A stretch of DNA of 64,000 nucleotides from an uncultured Actinomycetes bacterium (lineage in GTDB: Bacteria; Actinomycetota; Acidimicrobiia; Acidimicrobiales; Acidimicrobilacustridaceae): positions 62,001-126,000 of the forward strand of contig CALBSE010000069.1 in assembly GCA_937927725.1 (NCBI GenBank), in the 5' to 3' direction. The notes under the pieces were generated by a model. That model ran no database searches. It saw only the letters and a list, made by a program, of their open reading frames with translations, and was not told the origin of the DNA. How positions within the stretch are numbered: position 1 is the first letter of the stretch; every line of letters begins with the position of its first letter. Position numbers and translations under genes: made by a program. Shown in pieces: positions 1-8,968 of this stretch.

Positions 1-1
1 C

Positions 2-967
2 AGTATCGGCATGCTCGTTGTGCTGCTGTACTTCCCCGGCGGCCTTATCTCGATCATTCATGCGGGCCGCGACATGCTGCTCGGTTGGTTGGCGAAGCGT
101 ACGAACTGGGAACCAAAGCGCAATACGCAGACTGGTTCGGTCAGTTCACTGGCATCAGTGAAGACCCATGATGAAAACAGTGCGATGCCACTGGTTGTCA
201 ACGAAGCCACGGTTCGCTTCGGCGGCCGAGTCGCTGTCGATAAGGCCTCTATCACGGTGAAGCCAGGTGAGATCGTTGGCCTCATCGGCACGAATGGCGC
301 AGGTAAGTCGACGTTGATGAACGCCATCAGTGGATTCGTACCAAGCACCGGTTCCATCGAAATTTTTGGAACCGAAGCCCACGACCGCTCTGCACCTCGC
401 CGAGCACGTCTAGGCATCGGTCGAGCGTTCCAGAACGCTCGTTTGTTTGCCTCGCTCAGTGTTCGCGAAACACTCATGGTTGCCCTTGAGGCCCGCGAAA
501 AGTCACTGCTGGTTCCGTCGATGCTGTCGCTTCCGCCTTCACCCCAGCGCGAAAACCGCAAACGCAGACAGGCCAACGAGATCATCGGATATCTGGGTCT
601 CACCCGCTATGCCGATGCGCTTATGGGTGAACTGTCCACTGGGACCCGTCGCATCGTCGAACTCGGCGCACTCCTGGCACTCGACAGCGAACTGCTGCTC
701 CTCGACGAGCCCACTGCTGGCGTGGCCCAGAAAGAAACCGAAGCATTCGGACCGCTCATCGAGTCGATCCGTAAAGAACTCGGTGCGTCGATTCTGATCA
801 TCGAACACGACATGCCGATGGTCATGGCAATTTCTGATCGGATCTACTGCCTCGAGGCCGGTTGCGTGATCGCCGAAGGCGAGCCCAACGCCATCCGCAA
901 TAACCCTGCGGTCATCGCGTCCTACCTCGGCACCGACGAGCGGGCTATTGCTCGCTCAGATTCCTGA
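2..967 (+). CDS. Liv-type ABC transporter, permease C-terminus fused to LivG-like ATPase (5' partial)
   Basis: The frame is open from the window edge, so the start is missing. The first ~30 residues (VLLYFPGGLISIIHAGRD) look like the last helix and tail of a LivM-type permease. After a ~30-residue linker comes a complete ATPase of the branched-chain amino acid (HAAT) family: Walker A GTNGAGKS, Walker B LLLLDEPTAG and the switch His in IIEHD. The ABC signature is ELSTGT rather than LSGGQ. The protein would couple ATP hydrolysis at the inner membrane face to uptake of an unknown, probably carboxylated substrate. No livF follows; the next gene is convergent. The fusion is seen directly; the substrate is unknown. 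Confidence 0.85.
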   Translation, partial: SIGMLVVLLYFPGGLISIIHAGRDMLLGWLAKRTNWEPKRNTQTGSVSSLASVKTHDENSAMPLVVNEATVRFGGRVAVDKASITVKPGEIVGLIGTNGAGKSTLMNAISGFVPSTGSIEIFGTEAHDRSAPRRARLGIGRAFQNARLFASLSVRETLMVALEAREKSLLVPSMLSLPPSPQRENRKRRQANEIIGYLGLTRYADALMGELSTGTRRIVELGALLALDSELLLLDEPTAGVAQKETEAFGPLIESIRKELGASILIIEHDMPMVMAISDRIYCLEAGCVIAEGEPNAIRNNPAVIASYLGTDERAIARSDS

Positions 968-988
968 GTCGGCAGTACGAAAAAACTG

Positions 989-2290
989 TCAGTCACCGTC
1001 GGCGAGGATCTTCATGACCTCGTCGGCGGGACGACCAGTGCGCAGAAGTTCGGCCATGACCTTCATCGGCCCATCAATGTGGGTGAAGAAGTCGTAGTAC
1101 CCCGCACACAGGTAGTTGAGGCCGTCTTCACCATCGGCAGTAGTGGTGAACCGGTTCCGAGGGCATTCACCGTGACATGCGAAGCGCACCTCGCAGTTCA
1201 CACACTGGGTCGGCAGGGTTGTGGCCTTCGCTAGACCGAACCCTTGTTGCTGTGGAGAGGCCACCATTTCGGCCAGGTGGCGCTCTGAGATGTTCCCCAA
1301 CAGGTACTCGGGCTCGACGTAGTGATCGCAGGAGTACACGTCTCCGTTGTGCTCAAGGGCGATCGCCGTTCCGCAGGTCTCGGAGAAAATGCACATTGAC
1401 GATTGCATTCCAAGCCATGCGGCGAGCGCAGCGTCGAAAGACGGCACGAAGACCTCGCCGACGTCGTTGCGAACCCACTCGTCGAAAACCGCGGTGAGGA
1501 ACCTCCCCCACTGCTCTGGAGTCACCGATCGTTCCGTGACGAGTGATCCGTCCTGCACATACAACGGCCGCTCCGATGACTGCTCTCCCCACCCAGCGTC
1601 GGCTTGAACAATGAGTTCAGGAGTGGCTCGCTCAACGATTGGAATGAATTGAATGAAACGAACCCCAAGATCATCGCGAAAGTGTTCGTAGACCTCGAGC
1701 CCATGATCAGCATTTGCGGCGTGCACGGAACACAGGACGTTGGTCGCCACGTTGTGGCGCTGCAGAAGATCCCACGCCGCCTTCACGCGATCGTAGGTGG
1801 GTCGTCCCTGCTTATCGACTCGGTAGGCGTCGTGCATCGCCGCAGGGCCATCGAGCGAGAGGCCAACAAGCACGTTCTCAGCGGCAAGAAATTCACACCA
1901 CTCGTCATCGAGCAGAGTGCCATTGGTTTGCACCGTCAAGTCGAGGAGACGCTGAGGGCCAGCGATCTCTTTCGCCTTCGCTACGAGGCGACGGTAAAAG
2001 TCGACGCCCATCAGTGTGGGCTCGCCGCCTTGAAACGCGATCGTGATCTCGCGAGTGCGGTGTGCCTCAATGAGTTGGGTCAGATACTTCGTAACGAGAT
2101 CATCGGACATGCGGAATCGGTCACCGGGATACAACTGCTCCTTCGAGAGGAAGAAGCAATAGGTGCAGTCGAGATTGCAGATTGCACCGGTCGGCTTGGC
2201 CAACACGTGGAACGCCGGCGGGAACCCCTCGGGCCATGTTGACGGGAGTTCAGGTTGGCCTTTTCGTCCGATGGATATCGGCTGACTCAC
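989..2290 (-). CDS. Anaerobic-type sulfatase-maturating enzyme (radical SAM, SPASM)
   Basis: 433 aa, GTG start. The radical SAM motif CNLDCTYC (Cys38, Cys42, Cys45) follows the family lead-in KPTGAICNL. The C-terminal third has the cysteine-rich SPASM pattern (CGTA..., YSCDHYVEP, CVNCEVRFACHGEC) that binds two auxiliary Fe-S clusters. anSMEs oxidise the active-site Cys or Ser of sulfatases to formylglycine using S-adenosylmethionine. It lies 10 nt after the sulfatase at 2301-4592 on the same strand, its obvious client. No strong ribosome-binding site is visible, so it is probably translated from the sulfatase mRNA. Radical SAM peptide maturases of other substrates are close relatives, but the sulfatase neighbour makes anSME the best call. 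Confidence 0.9.
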   Translation of the reverse strand: MSQPISIGRKGQPELPSTWPEGFPPAFHVLAKPTGAICNLDCTYCFFLSKEQLYPGDRFRMSDDLVTKYLTQLIEAHRTREITIAFQGGEPTLMGVDFYRRLVAKAKEIAGPQRLLDLTVQTNGTLLDDEWCEFLAAENVLVGLSLDGPAAMHDAYRVDKQGRPTYDRVKAAWDLLQRHNVATNVLCSVHAANADHGLEVYEHFRDDLGVRFIQFIPIVERATPELIVQADAGWGEQSSERPLYVQDGSLVTERSVTPEQWGRFLTAVFDEWVRNDVGEVFVPSFDAALAAWLGMQSSMCIFSETCGTAIALEHNGDVYSCDHYVEPEYLLGNISERHLAEMVASPQQQGFGLAKATTLPTQCVNCEVRFACHGECPRNRFTTTADGEDGLNYLCAGYYDFFTHIDGPMKVMAELLRTGRPADEVMKILADGD

Positions 2291-2300
2291 GATGACCAGA

Positions 2301-4592
2301 TCATTGCGAGGCGAAAAATGCTTCGAGTTCGAGGGCGAGATCCCGGAACGGTGTGCCCGACACGTCGACTACCACGGTGTCGAGTTGACCAGTGAAGTGG
2401 AACGGCGATGCGTACGTATCGTCCACGGGCGTTCCATCGTCGAAGCCCACACAGAAGTACTCCCCATAAAGTTGATAGGAGTAAATCGTTGTCTGAGGAA
2501 TCTCGCCGGTCGCCACGATCTCTCCATCGACCAAAAGGTCGACAGTGCCCGCAAATTGTCCTGTCGGCGTGAACGAATAGCCCAGTGTGTGACGACCTTC
2601 AGGCAGCGGTGGTGACGAAACTCGGAATCGTTGGCGGCCCAAGAAATTGTGCACATAGTGCAAGACGTTGTCTTGCATGTACAACGCGTAGCCGCCGAAG
2701 CGACCACCGTGAGCAACCAAAACTCCCTCATCGTCAGCGCCATAGGCGACATCGGCAACCGTAAGCGATGGACGGTGTCGCACATCAACAGCTGCAGGTG
2801 TCGCCACAGGTGCCCCAGGCCGGTACACATAACGCAGTTTCGACTCGTAGTGGGCTGGGCGTACAACTTGCACTGGTCGACTCGAATGCAGCGGAAGAGC
2901 ACCGTGCGCGCCTGCTTCGGCCCACCAGCGATCAATCATTTCGCGGAGTTTCTCAGGATGCGTTGCCGCAAGATCGTTGCTCTCGGAGAAGTCCTCGGCA
3001 ACGTGATAGAGCTCCCATTTGTCATCGTCGAACGCACTATCGGGATCGACGCCGGGGATATAGAGCTGCCCACGCATCGGGTGGTAGGCAACGGCCTTCC
3101 ACCCCTCGTGGTACAGCGCACGGCATCCGAGCAACTCGTAATACTGCGTCGTGCGGGCCGACGAGCTTGCCGGAACCGAGAACGTTTCAAAAAGACTCTT
3201 GCCCTCAATCGGCTTTTGCGGAACACCATCAATAACAGCAGGCATTTCAATGCCGAGCGCATCAAGAACGGTTGGCATGATGTCAATTGCGTGGAGGTAC
3301 TGCGAACGGACTTCACCGTTCCCTTGCGTTCCCGCAGGCCAATGCACAATCAACGGGTCGGCGACACCACCTTCATGGCATTCACGCTTCCAGCGCTGGA
3401 ACGGCGTATTGCCAGCGTGCGCCCAACCGTAGGGATAGTGGCCGTGCGATTCTGGGCCGCCCAAAAGATCAACGTTGGGCAGGACGTCATCAAGCGACAG
3501 CGGAATGCTGTTGTACCAGGCGACCGAATTAAAGGCGCCATGCTTATCGCCTTCCGGCGATGCACCGTTATCGCTCATGACGACCACGATCGTGTTGTCG
3601 AGTTCGCCAATGGTTTCGAGATGATCAAAAACACGACCGAGATGATGATCCGTGTGGGTGAGGAACCCGGCATAGACCTCCATCATGCGGGCATAGGCGC
3701 GCTTCTCTTCGTCAGGCAATGGCGCCCATTCCTGGATCCATTCAGGACGCTCGGTGAGTTCCGTTCCCGGAGGAAGAATGCCGAGATCAAGTTGACGCTG
3801 ATGAGTTGCCGCACGCCATTCGTCCCAGCCCATGTCGAACTTGCCGGCATACCGGTCAATGAACTCACGCGGCGCCTGGTGCGGTGCGTGGCACGCGCCC
3901 GGAGCGAAATACAAGAAGAACGGCTTATCAGTCGTGACATTCCGTAAATCGTTGATGAACTCAATCGCGCGACCAGCAAGATCTTCAGTCAGGTGATAGC
4001 CGTCCTCGGCCGAATACGGCTGCTCAACGAAGTGATTGTCCGAAACAAGATCAGGTGCGTACTGATTCGCTTCGGCCCCCATGAACCCGTAGTACCGCTC
4101 GAAACCGCGACCAAGAGGCCAGCGCTTACGCGAGGACGCGAGGTCTGTTTCCTCACGGGGAGCAAGATGCCACTTCCCCACTGCCATCGTCGCGAACCCA
4201 TTGTCGCGAAGCACTTCAGAAATGAATCCAGTGTCTTTATTGATACGGCCATCGAACCCGGGAAAGCCAGTGGCGTTATCGGCAATACCGCCCATGCCAG
4301 TTGTGTGCTGATTGCGACCGGTCAGCAAGCACGCACGAGTGGGCGAGCACATCGCCGTGGTGTGGAAACTTCGATAGCGCAAGCCATCAGCAGCCAAACG
4401 GTCGAAGTTCGGCGTTTCTATGTCCGAGCCGAAACAACCGATCTGGGCATAGCCAACATCGTCGAGCACCACGAACATGACATTCGGCGTGCCCTGAGGC
4501 GGGAGAACAACTTCGGGATACGCCTGTACCGAATCCTCCAGAGTCCGCCCTACAACTCCTGAGTAGGGTTCGCCTTCGTTATAGGTCAGCAT
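2301..4592 (-). CDS. Cys-type sulfatase (arylsulfatase, AtsA/AtsD-like, cytoplasmic)
   Basis: 763 aa from ATG at 4592, chosen over an in-frame start at 4622 because GAGGA lies just before it and it leaves 7 nt after the previous gene. Alkaline-phosphatase-superfamily sulfatase: metal-binding Asp44-Asp45 in VVLDDVG, and the formylglycine motif C82-S-P-T-R-A-C-L-L-T-G, Cys-type. A ~180-residue C-terminal beta-rich domain follows the catalytic part, as in mycobacterial AtsA/AtsD (~787 aa). There is no signal peptide, so it should act on sulfate esters inside the cell. The maturase anSME follows directly. The substrate is not shown by sequence; the steroid genes upstream in the same run suggest a sulfated steroid or sterol. 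Confidence 0.92.
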   Translation of the reverse strand: MLTYNEGEPYSGVVGRTLEDSVQAYPEVVLPPQGTPNVMFVVLDDVGYAQIGCFGSDIETPNFDRLAADGLRYRSFHTTAMCSPTRACLLTGRNQHTTGMGGIADNATGFPGFDGRINKDTGFISEVLRDNGFATMAVGKWHLAPREETDLASSRKRWPLGRGFERYYGFMGAEANQYAPDLVSDNHFVEQPYSAEDGYHLTEDLAGRAIEFINDLRNVTTDKPFFLYFAPGACHAPHQAPREFIDRYAGKFDMGWDEWRAATHQRQLDLGILPPGTELTERPEWIQEWAPLPDEEKRAYARMMEVYAGFLTHTDHHLGRVFDHLETIGELDNTIVVVMSDNGASPEGDKHGAFNSVAWYNSIPLSLDDVLPNVDLLGGPESHGHYPYGWAHAGNTPFQRWKRECHEGGVADPLIVHWPAGTQGNGEVRSQYLHAIDIMPTVLDALGIEMPAVIDGVPQKPIEGKSLFETFSVPASSSARTTQYYELLGCRALYHEGWKAVAYHPMRGQLYIPGVDPDSAFDDDKWELYHVAEDFSESNDLAATHPEKLREMIDRWWAEAGAHGALPLHSSRPVQVVRPAHYESKLRYVYRPGAPVATPAAVDVRHRPSLTVADVAYGADDEGVLVAHGGRFGGYALYMQDNVLHYVHNFLGRQRFRVSSPPLPEGRHTLGYSFTPTGQFAGTVDLLVDGEIVATGEIPQTTIYSYQLYGEYFCVGFDDGTPVDDTYASPFHFTGQLDTVVVDVSGTPFRDLALELEAFFASQ

Positions 4593-4599
4593 CAGTTCC

Positions 4600-5757
4600 T
4601 CACATGAAAGACGACTCGGCACTCAAGCCAAGTTCGGGCCAAGCACCGACAACGATCGGCTGCATGTTTCCATAACCGACGCCACCACCGATGGGATCGG
4701 TAATGCGCACCGTCGTATCGCGGATTTGATGAAGCTTGCGAGCGATTTCTGGCTCGGTGCAATCGGTGATGCGTTCGCCTTCAAGGTTGAATTCGCCACG
4801 CCATTCACCGTGATGATGGTCATTCCATCCGAAGTACAGGCCCGCACCGAGATGGAAACCAGTATCGCCAAGCACTTCGACCTGAAAGGTTCGAGCCGAT
4901 CCGTCGTTCATGGTGGCGAGAATCTGCCCGCCTTTGAGTCGGCGGTTTGTGGTGTCGTAGGTGAAGTCCTGTTCGACATCGGACATGTGCACGACCGAGC
5001 CATCGGGCTCTTCGATGATGGCGGTGACGTTCTTCTGCAAGAAACCCGGGAACACCGTCTTGGCCACATTGAAGAACAGGCCGTAGTGGCTGCCGTCGGG
5101 GCGTTCCATGAGGATCGGACTCCAGAAGAACTGGAACTGCCCCCCGTCGAGGCCGCGCTGCGGTTCCATATCGGTCGGGGGTTCACCCACGTCGTAGCGA
5201 ACGCCCCACGAATGATCGCGAGTCGACACCCACGTCTCGGGGTTCATCTCGGTACGAACGCCGTCGACTTCTACCCAACCGCTACAGGTGCCGATCTGGT
5301 GATAGCGGACAAGTTCTGATGCAATTCGGAACGTCGACCGGTTATGGGTACGTTCTTCGACCATCGGCGGGATGATGCTCTCGAACAACCAGTCGAATGC
5401 GATTGGTTGCGTGTCGTTCGGTTCGAGAACAAAGCGGATCTTCTTGAGCGGTTCAACGATTTCGTAACGGATCGGCCCGCCGCCAAGAAGCTCAGGGGCA
5501 TCGGAGAGCCGGCGGCTCATGCGGACGGTGAGTTGTTCGCGGCCACGTGAAACCCCGGAGTAGGCATCCATTACGTTGCGGTTGGTGTACTTCCCGAGCC
5601 CGAAGCCCAACTGAAGGCTTCCGTCCTTGGCCATCGCCATGGCGCAGACCTTCTCTGTCCATGCCAAATCGCTTGTGCCAACGACGGCAACCGTGTCGAT
5701 GATTTGGTGCTGGAACAGTTCATCGCCAGCGGTGAGCGGTCCGATCGGATTGGCCAT
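4600..5757 (-). CDS. Uncharacterised lipocalin/CrtC-like protein (DUF7064/DUF7065-like)
   Basis: 385 aa with no signal peptide. It carries the segment STRDHSWGVR (about residue 185), typical of the beta-rich DUF7064/DUF7065 family related to AttH and hydroxyneurosporene synthase (CrtC). Those folds bind hydrophobic ligands, and some CrtC relatives hydrate double bonds. A histidine cluster (WNDHHHGEW) lies near the C-terminus. The start has GGGGG five bases upstream. It sits between the MaoC-like gene (45 nt away) and the sulfatase (7 nt away), so it is probably co-transcribed with the steroid genes and might bind or hydrate a steroid-like ligand. That role is inference only. Confidence 0.7.
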   Translation of the reverse strand: MANPIGPLTAGDELFQHQIIDTVAVVGTSDLAWTEKVCAMAMAKDGSLQLGFGLGKYTNRNVMDAYSGVSRGREQLTVRMSRRLSDAPELLGGGPIRYEIVEPLKKIRFVLEPNDTQPIAFDWLFESIIPPMVEERTHNRSTFRIASELVRYHQIGTCSGWVEVDGVRTEMNPETWVSTRDHSWGVRYDVGEPPTDMEPQRGLDGGQFQFFWSPILMERPDGSHYGLFFNVAKTVFPGFLQKNVTAIIEEPDGSVVHMSDVEQDFTYDTTNRRLKGGQILATMNDGSARTFQVEVLGDTGFHLGAGLYFGWNDHHHGEWRGEFNLEGERITDCTEPEIARKLHQIRDTTVRITDPIGGGVGYGNMQPIVVGAWPELGLSAESSFM

Positions 5758-5802
5758 GATGTCCCCCGTTGAGTTGTAAAGCGCCTAGTAGCTGCGAGTT
5801 CG

Positions 5803-6258
5803 TCAGACGAGCCAGCGAGAAATGGCATCGATCACGCATGCTGGGCGATCGTTTCCATCGATTTCAATCGTGATGCGCATGAGCGTCTGCAAGCCACCCT
5901 TTACTTCAGTGACTTCAATGAGTTCTGCACCGGCGCGGACTCGTTCGCCGACCTTGACTGGCGATGGGAATCGAACCTTGTCGACGCCGTAATTGATGCC
6001 AGCGGAGAAGCCCTGCACTTCGACGATCTGCGGAAGGAAATAGTTCGACAACGACATCGTGAGATAGCCGTGAGCAATTGCCGCTCCGAAGGGACCATCC
6101 TTTGCCCGTTCGGGATCAACATGAATCCACTGATGATCACCAGTCGCGTCGGCAAACATGTTGACGCGGTCTTGTTCGATGGTGAGCCACTCACTGAAGC
6201 CGAGGTGTGTGCCTTCGGCGGCACGAACGCCATCTGGTCCGTCGATGATGGTGGTCAT
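5803..6258 (-). CDS. MaoC-family hot-dog dehydratase/hydratase
   Basis: 151 aa, a single hot-dog domain with the hydratase-2 signature ATGDHQWIHVDPERA followed by FGAAIAHGYLT. The Asp and His of this motif activate water in R-specific enoyl-CoA hydratases. A canonical GGAGG ribosome-binding site lies just before the ATG. It follows ipdC after 21 nt. Single-domain MaoC proteins in actinobacterial catabolic clusters hydrate enoyl-CoA intermediates. The exact substrate, and whether it works alone or in a heteromer, cannot be read from the sequence. Confidence 0.85.
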   Translation of the reverse strand: MTTIIDGPDGVRAAEGTHLGFSEWLTIEQDRVNMFADATGDHQWIHVDPERAKDGPFGAAIAHGYLTMSLSNYFLPQIVEVQGFSAGINYGVDKVRFPSPVKVGERVRAGAELIEVTEVKGGLQTLMRITIEIDGNDRPACVIDAISRWLV

Positions 6259-6279
6259 GGAATCCTCCAGGTAACGAGT

Positions 6280-7356
6280 TCAGGAACCGGGATTGCGCCC
6301 GGCGAGACGATTAAGCGTTGTCTCCGCCTCGGCGACGATGCGGTTCACAACTTCAGCAGCACTTGGAAGATCGTCGATCACGCCAACGACCTGGCCGGTG
6401 GGAAGAATGCCAGCGTCAACTTCACCATCGACCAATGTGGCTTTGGTGAGTATGGGCGTATTGCCGGCCATGATGACCTCGGCCCATGGCATATCCATGC
6501 GCTTCTTCATATCGAGACCTTCTTTGGCCATCTGATACCAAGAAAGCCCCGTGAACTTACGGAAGCGCGCAGCGTTAGCGATTGCCTTGGGAACGGCGGT
6601 GATCGGGGATGCGCCGTCCATCTGATCAACCAACTTCGTGCGGATCACCCGATGCGGGGCACCGTCGATTTTGGTCGTCACGACAGTGCCGGTGACTGCA
6701 GTTCCGAGATACTGCTTCTTGATCTCCATCGGTACCGCGGAATCAGACGTAAGCAGGAAGCGTGTGCCCATCGCGATGCCGCTGGCGCCGTAGGCAAGCG
6801 CAGCAACAAGACCGCGGCCATCGAAATAACCGCCGGCAGCGACAACAGGAACTCGGCCACCAACAACGTCGACGACCTCGGGAAGGAGCAATGAAGTCGG
6901 AACCGAACCGGTATGGCCGCCACCTTCGCCGCCCTGCACGAGGATGGCATCGACACCCCACTCCATGACCTTTTCGGCATGACGTTTGGCGCCAATCGAC
7001 GGCATCACCTTGATGCCGTGATCATGCAAGTACTCAATGAGGTCTTTCTTCGGCGCCTGTGCAAATGACGCAACAGGAATGCCCTCGGCAACCAGAAGCT
7101 TGAGGCGATCCATGATGTCGTCGGCATCGGCGCGCATGTTCACACCAAATGGTGCGGTCGTGCGCTTCTTCGTTTCAGCAATGGCAACAACGAGTTCGTC
7201 GTAGGTCATCGTCGCTGAAGCAATGATGCCGAATGCACCTGCGTTCGACGTCGCGGAAACAAGCTTTGGGCCGGCGACCCAGCCCATACCGGTCTGGACA
7301 ATCGGGTACTTCGATCCGAGGAGATCGAGCAGCGGTGTCGTAAGGGCGGGATGCAT
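6280..7356 (-). CDS. ipdC: IpdC-like flavin oxidoreductase (nitronate monooxygenase superfamily)
   Basis: 358 aa FMN-binding TIM barrel of the 2-nitropropane dioxygenase/NMO family. QTGMGWVAGP (21-30) begins the barrel; QGGEGGGHTG (141-150) and VVAAGGYFDGRG (171-182) form the phosphate-binding part. Its position directly after ipdB, with a TGATG stop-start overlap, reproduces the order echA20-ipdA-ipdB-ipdC known from Mycobacterium tuberculosis Rv3550-Rv3553. There IpdC acts on a CoA thioester of the two-ring steroid remnant. A general nitronate monooxygenase is the alternative; context favours IpdC. Confidence 0.85.
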   Translation of the reverse strand: MHPALTTPLLDLLGSKYPIVQTGMGWVAGPKLVSATSNAGAFGIIASATMTYDELVVAIAETKKRTTAPFGVNMRADADDIMDRLKLLVAEGIPVASFAQAPKKDLIEYLHDHGIKVMPSIGAKRHAEKVMEWGVDAILVQGGEGGGHTGSVPTSLLLPEVVDVVGGRVPVVAAGGYFDGRGLVAALAYGASGIAMGTRFLLTSDSAVPMEIKKQYLGTAVTGTVVTTKIDGAPHRVIRTKLVDQMDGASPITAVPKAIANAARFRKFTGLSWYQMAKEGLDMKKRMDMPWAEVIMAGNTPILTKATLVDGEVDAGILPTGQVVGVIDDLPSAAEVVNRIVAEAETTLNRLAGRNPGS

Positions 7357-8114
7357 CAGGCCGCCGGAAGTTCGCGGTCGCGGAACGACTTGGGATCGAG
7401 GACTTCGCGCAGCACACGGAGCTCTTCGTCAGTGGGAAGTCGAGTCGTCGGGATGTCGGAAGGAATGATCAGTTCGAAAGAACATGCTGCAACGACATCG
7501 TCGATCGAGACGCCAGGATGCAACGAGGCAACGCGCATGCGGTGATCGGGAGTGTTGAAGTCGTACACCGCGAGGTTCGTCACAACGCGACGAAGTTCGT
7601 GATGGGCCTTGACCCAATCGCCGAGTTCGGCCGCACGGTCGTAACCAATGCCGGAAACCGTGTCGACCTTTTCAACAAACACGCGATTGGTCTGATTGCC
7701 GATGAAGTACGAAGTGGTGTGATTGATCGTGTTGCCAGGAGCGCCACGTACACCGAGCAGCTGCGACTTCGGCTTGTTCCAGTCGCCGATGTTGGCGATG
7801 TTCTGGTTGCCGTAGGAATCGATCTGGCTTGCGCCCATCACCACGTGGCGACGACCACCCCAAAGGGTGTCGAACACCGAGCGGAATGGGATCCAGCCTT
7901 CGACCTGCTTGTCGGTGCCGCCGACGGGGAGGTCGTTGGCAACAAAGAATGCTTCGCCGTCGCTCACAAGGAGGTCGGGTTCGAAAGTTGCGCGAGCAAG
8001 GCGAGCGCCGAGCATGGGAATCGTTCCCATGCCGGAGGCGAAGATTTCTCCATCGCCACGGAACGTGTCGGCCACCGCTACGACACAGATTTCACCAAGG
8101 GTTGCATCGCTCAT
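7356..8114 (-). CDS. ipdB: IpdB, beta subunit of the steroid ring-opening CoA hydrolase
   Basis: 252 aa, class I CoA-transferase-type beta subunit. Recognisable stretches are FASGMGTIPMLGARLAR and the NGxxx-region equivalent VRGAPGNTINHTTSYF. IpdAB of M. tuberculosis and Rhodococcus has the CoA-transferase fold but is a hydrolase that opens the last steroid ring (COCHEA-CoA to MeDODA-CoA). The start overlaps the ipdA stop by 4 nt (ATGA), as expected for subunits made 1:1. An ordinary 3-oxoacid CoA-transferase subunit is less likely given echA20 and ipdC on either side. Confidence 0.9.
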   Translation of the reverse strand: MSDATLGEICVVAVADTFRGDGEIFASGMGTIPMLGARLARATFEPDLLVSDGEAFFVANDLPVGGTDKQVEGWIPFRSVFDTLWGGRRHVVMGASQIDSYGNQNIANIGDWNKPKSQLLGVRGAPGNTINHTTSYFIGNQTNRVFVEKVDTVSGIGYDRAAELGDWVKAHHELRRVVTNLAVYDFNTPDHRMRVASLHPGVSIDDVVAACSFELIIPSDIPTTRLPTDEELRVLREVLDPKSFRDRELPAA

Positions 8115-8968
8115 CGGGCTGCCACCGCCTTTTGGTAGTCGGCTTCAGAGCCGGAGAGATAGGTGTCAACAAAGGCCTTCCAAGTTTCTGGATCCTTCGC
8201 TGCGTCGGCGTATTCCTTCTGGAACTTTTCGTCGCGCTCGTAATCGGGCTGACAGTTCGTGAAGTGCGCGCCATTTGGAGCTTCGATCACACCGTCGACC
8301 ATCGAACGATTGATCTTCATGGTGTGAATCGTGCCGTTCTTCAACAGATCTTCTGTGGGAACAATCTTTTCGACGGACATGAACCGACGGCCGACTGCAG
8401 CCGCGTTCAAGAAAAGGTCGTCGAAGTAAAGGTCCGGGCCAAGGAACTGTGCATTCCCGCGCTCATCGGCGCGATTGAGATGCACAAACGCGGCGTCGAG
8501 ATTGAGGGCCGGCACCGCAAGGAGTTCTTCGCCATCGGCGTAGGGCGACTTGACCGTGCGCAGGCTCGGATCATTCTTTACGACGTCGGAACCAAGACCA
8601 GCGCGAGTGGGAAGGAATGGAAGGCGAAGCGACGCGGCGTAGAGGCCCCACTGCAACATGCCTTCGTCGTATTCGACGACCTCAGGGATGGTGCCGTTCT
8701 GACGAGCAGCACGGAAATGAGGTTCAAGCGCAATCGAGTCGAGCGACACGAAGCCATACACAAGTCGCTTGACCTTTCCGGCCGCGCACAGCAGGCCAAC
8801 GTCGGGACCGCCGTAGGAAACGATGGTGAGGTCTTTGAGGTCAGTGCGAAGGAGAGCTCGCACCAGCGACATCGGCTTGCGGCGCGAGCCCCAACCACCG
8901 ATGCCGATGGTCATTCCATCGGAGAGCGTTGCGACCGCTTCATCTTCGGTCATGTGCTTGTCAGCCAT
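8111..8968 (-). CDS. ipdA: IpdA, alpha subunit of the steroid ring-opening CoA hydrolase
   Basis: 285 aa. The N-terminal half closely follows Rv3551/IpdA as I remember it: MTIGIGGWGSRRKP, VSYGGPDVGLLCAAGKVKR, YGFVSLDS and YDEGML. Glu102 in YDEGML aligns with the Glu (105 in Rhodococcus IpdA) reported as essential for hydrolysis; this alignment is by eye. The tail TYLSGSEADYQKAV also matches. The ATG directly follows the echA20 stop, and the ipdB start overlaps its stop, so translation is coupled. Together with IpdB it should cleave the remaining ring of the steroid nucleus after EchA20. Confidence 0.92.
   Translation of the reverse strand: MADKHMTEDEAVATLSDGMTIGIGGWGSRRKPMSLVRALLRTDLKDLTIVSYGGPDVGLLCAAGKVKRLVYGFVSLDSIALEPHFRAARQNGTIPEVVEYDEGMLQWGLYAASLRLPFLPTRAGLGSDVVKNDPSLRTVKSPYADGEELLAVPALNLDAAFVHLNRADERGNAQFLGPDLYFDDLFLNAAAVGRRFMSVEKIVPTEDLLKNGTIHTMKINRSMVDGVIEAPNGAHFTNCQPDYERDEKFQKEYADAAKDPETWKAFVDTYLSGSEADYQKAVAAR

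Noticed and set aside
2631..3947. 438-codon plus-strand open frame
   Set aside because: Antisense to the sulfatase, which has intact family motifs over the same bases; no domain or start signal.
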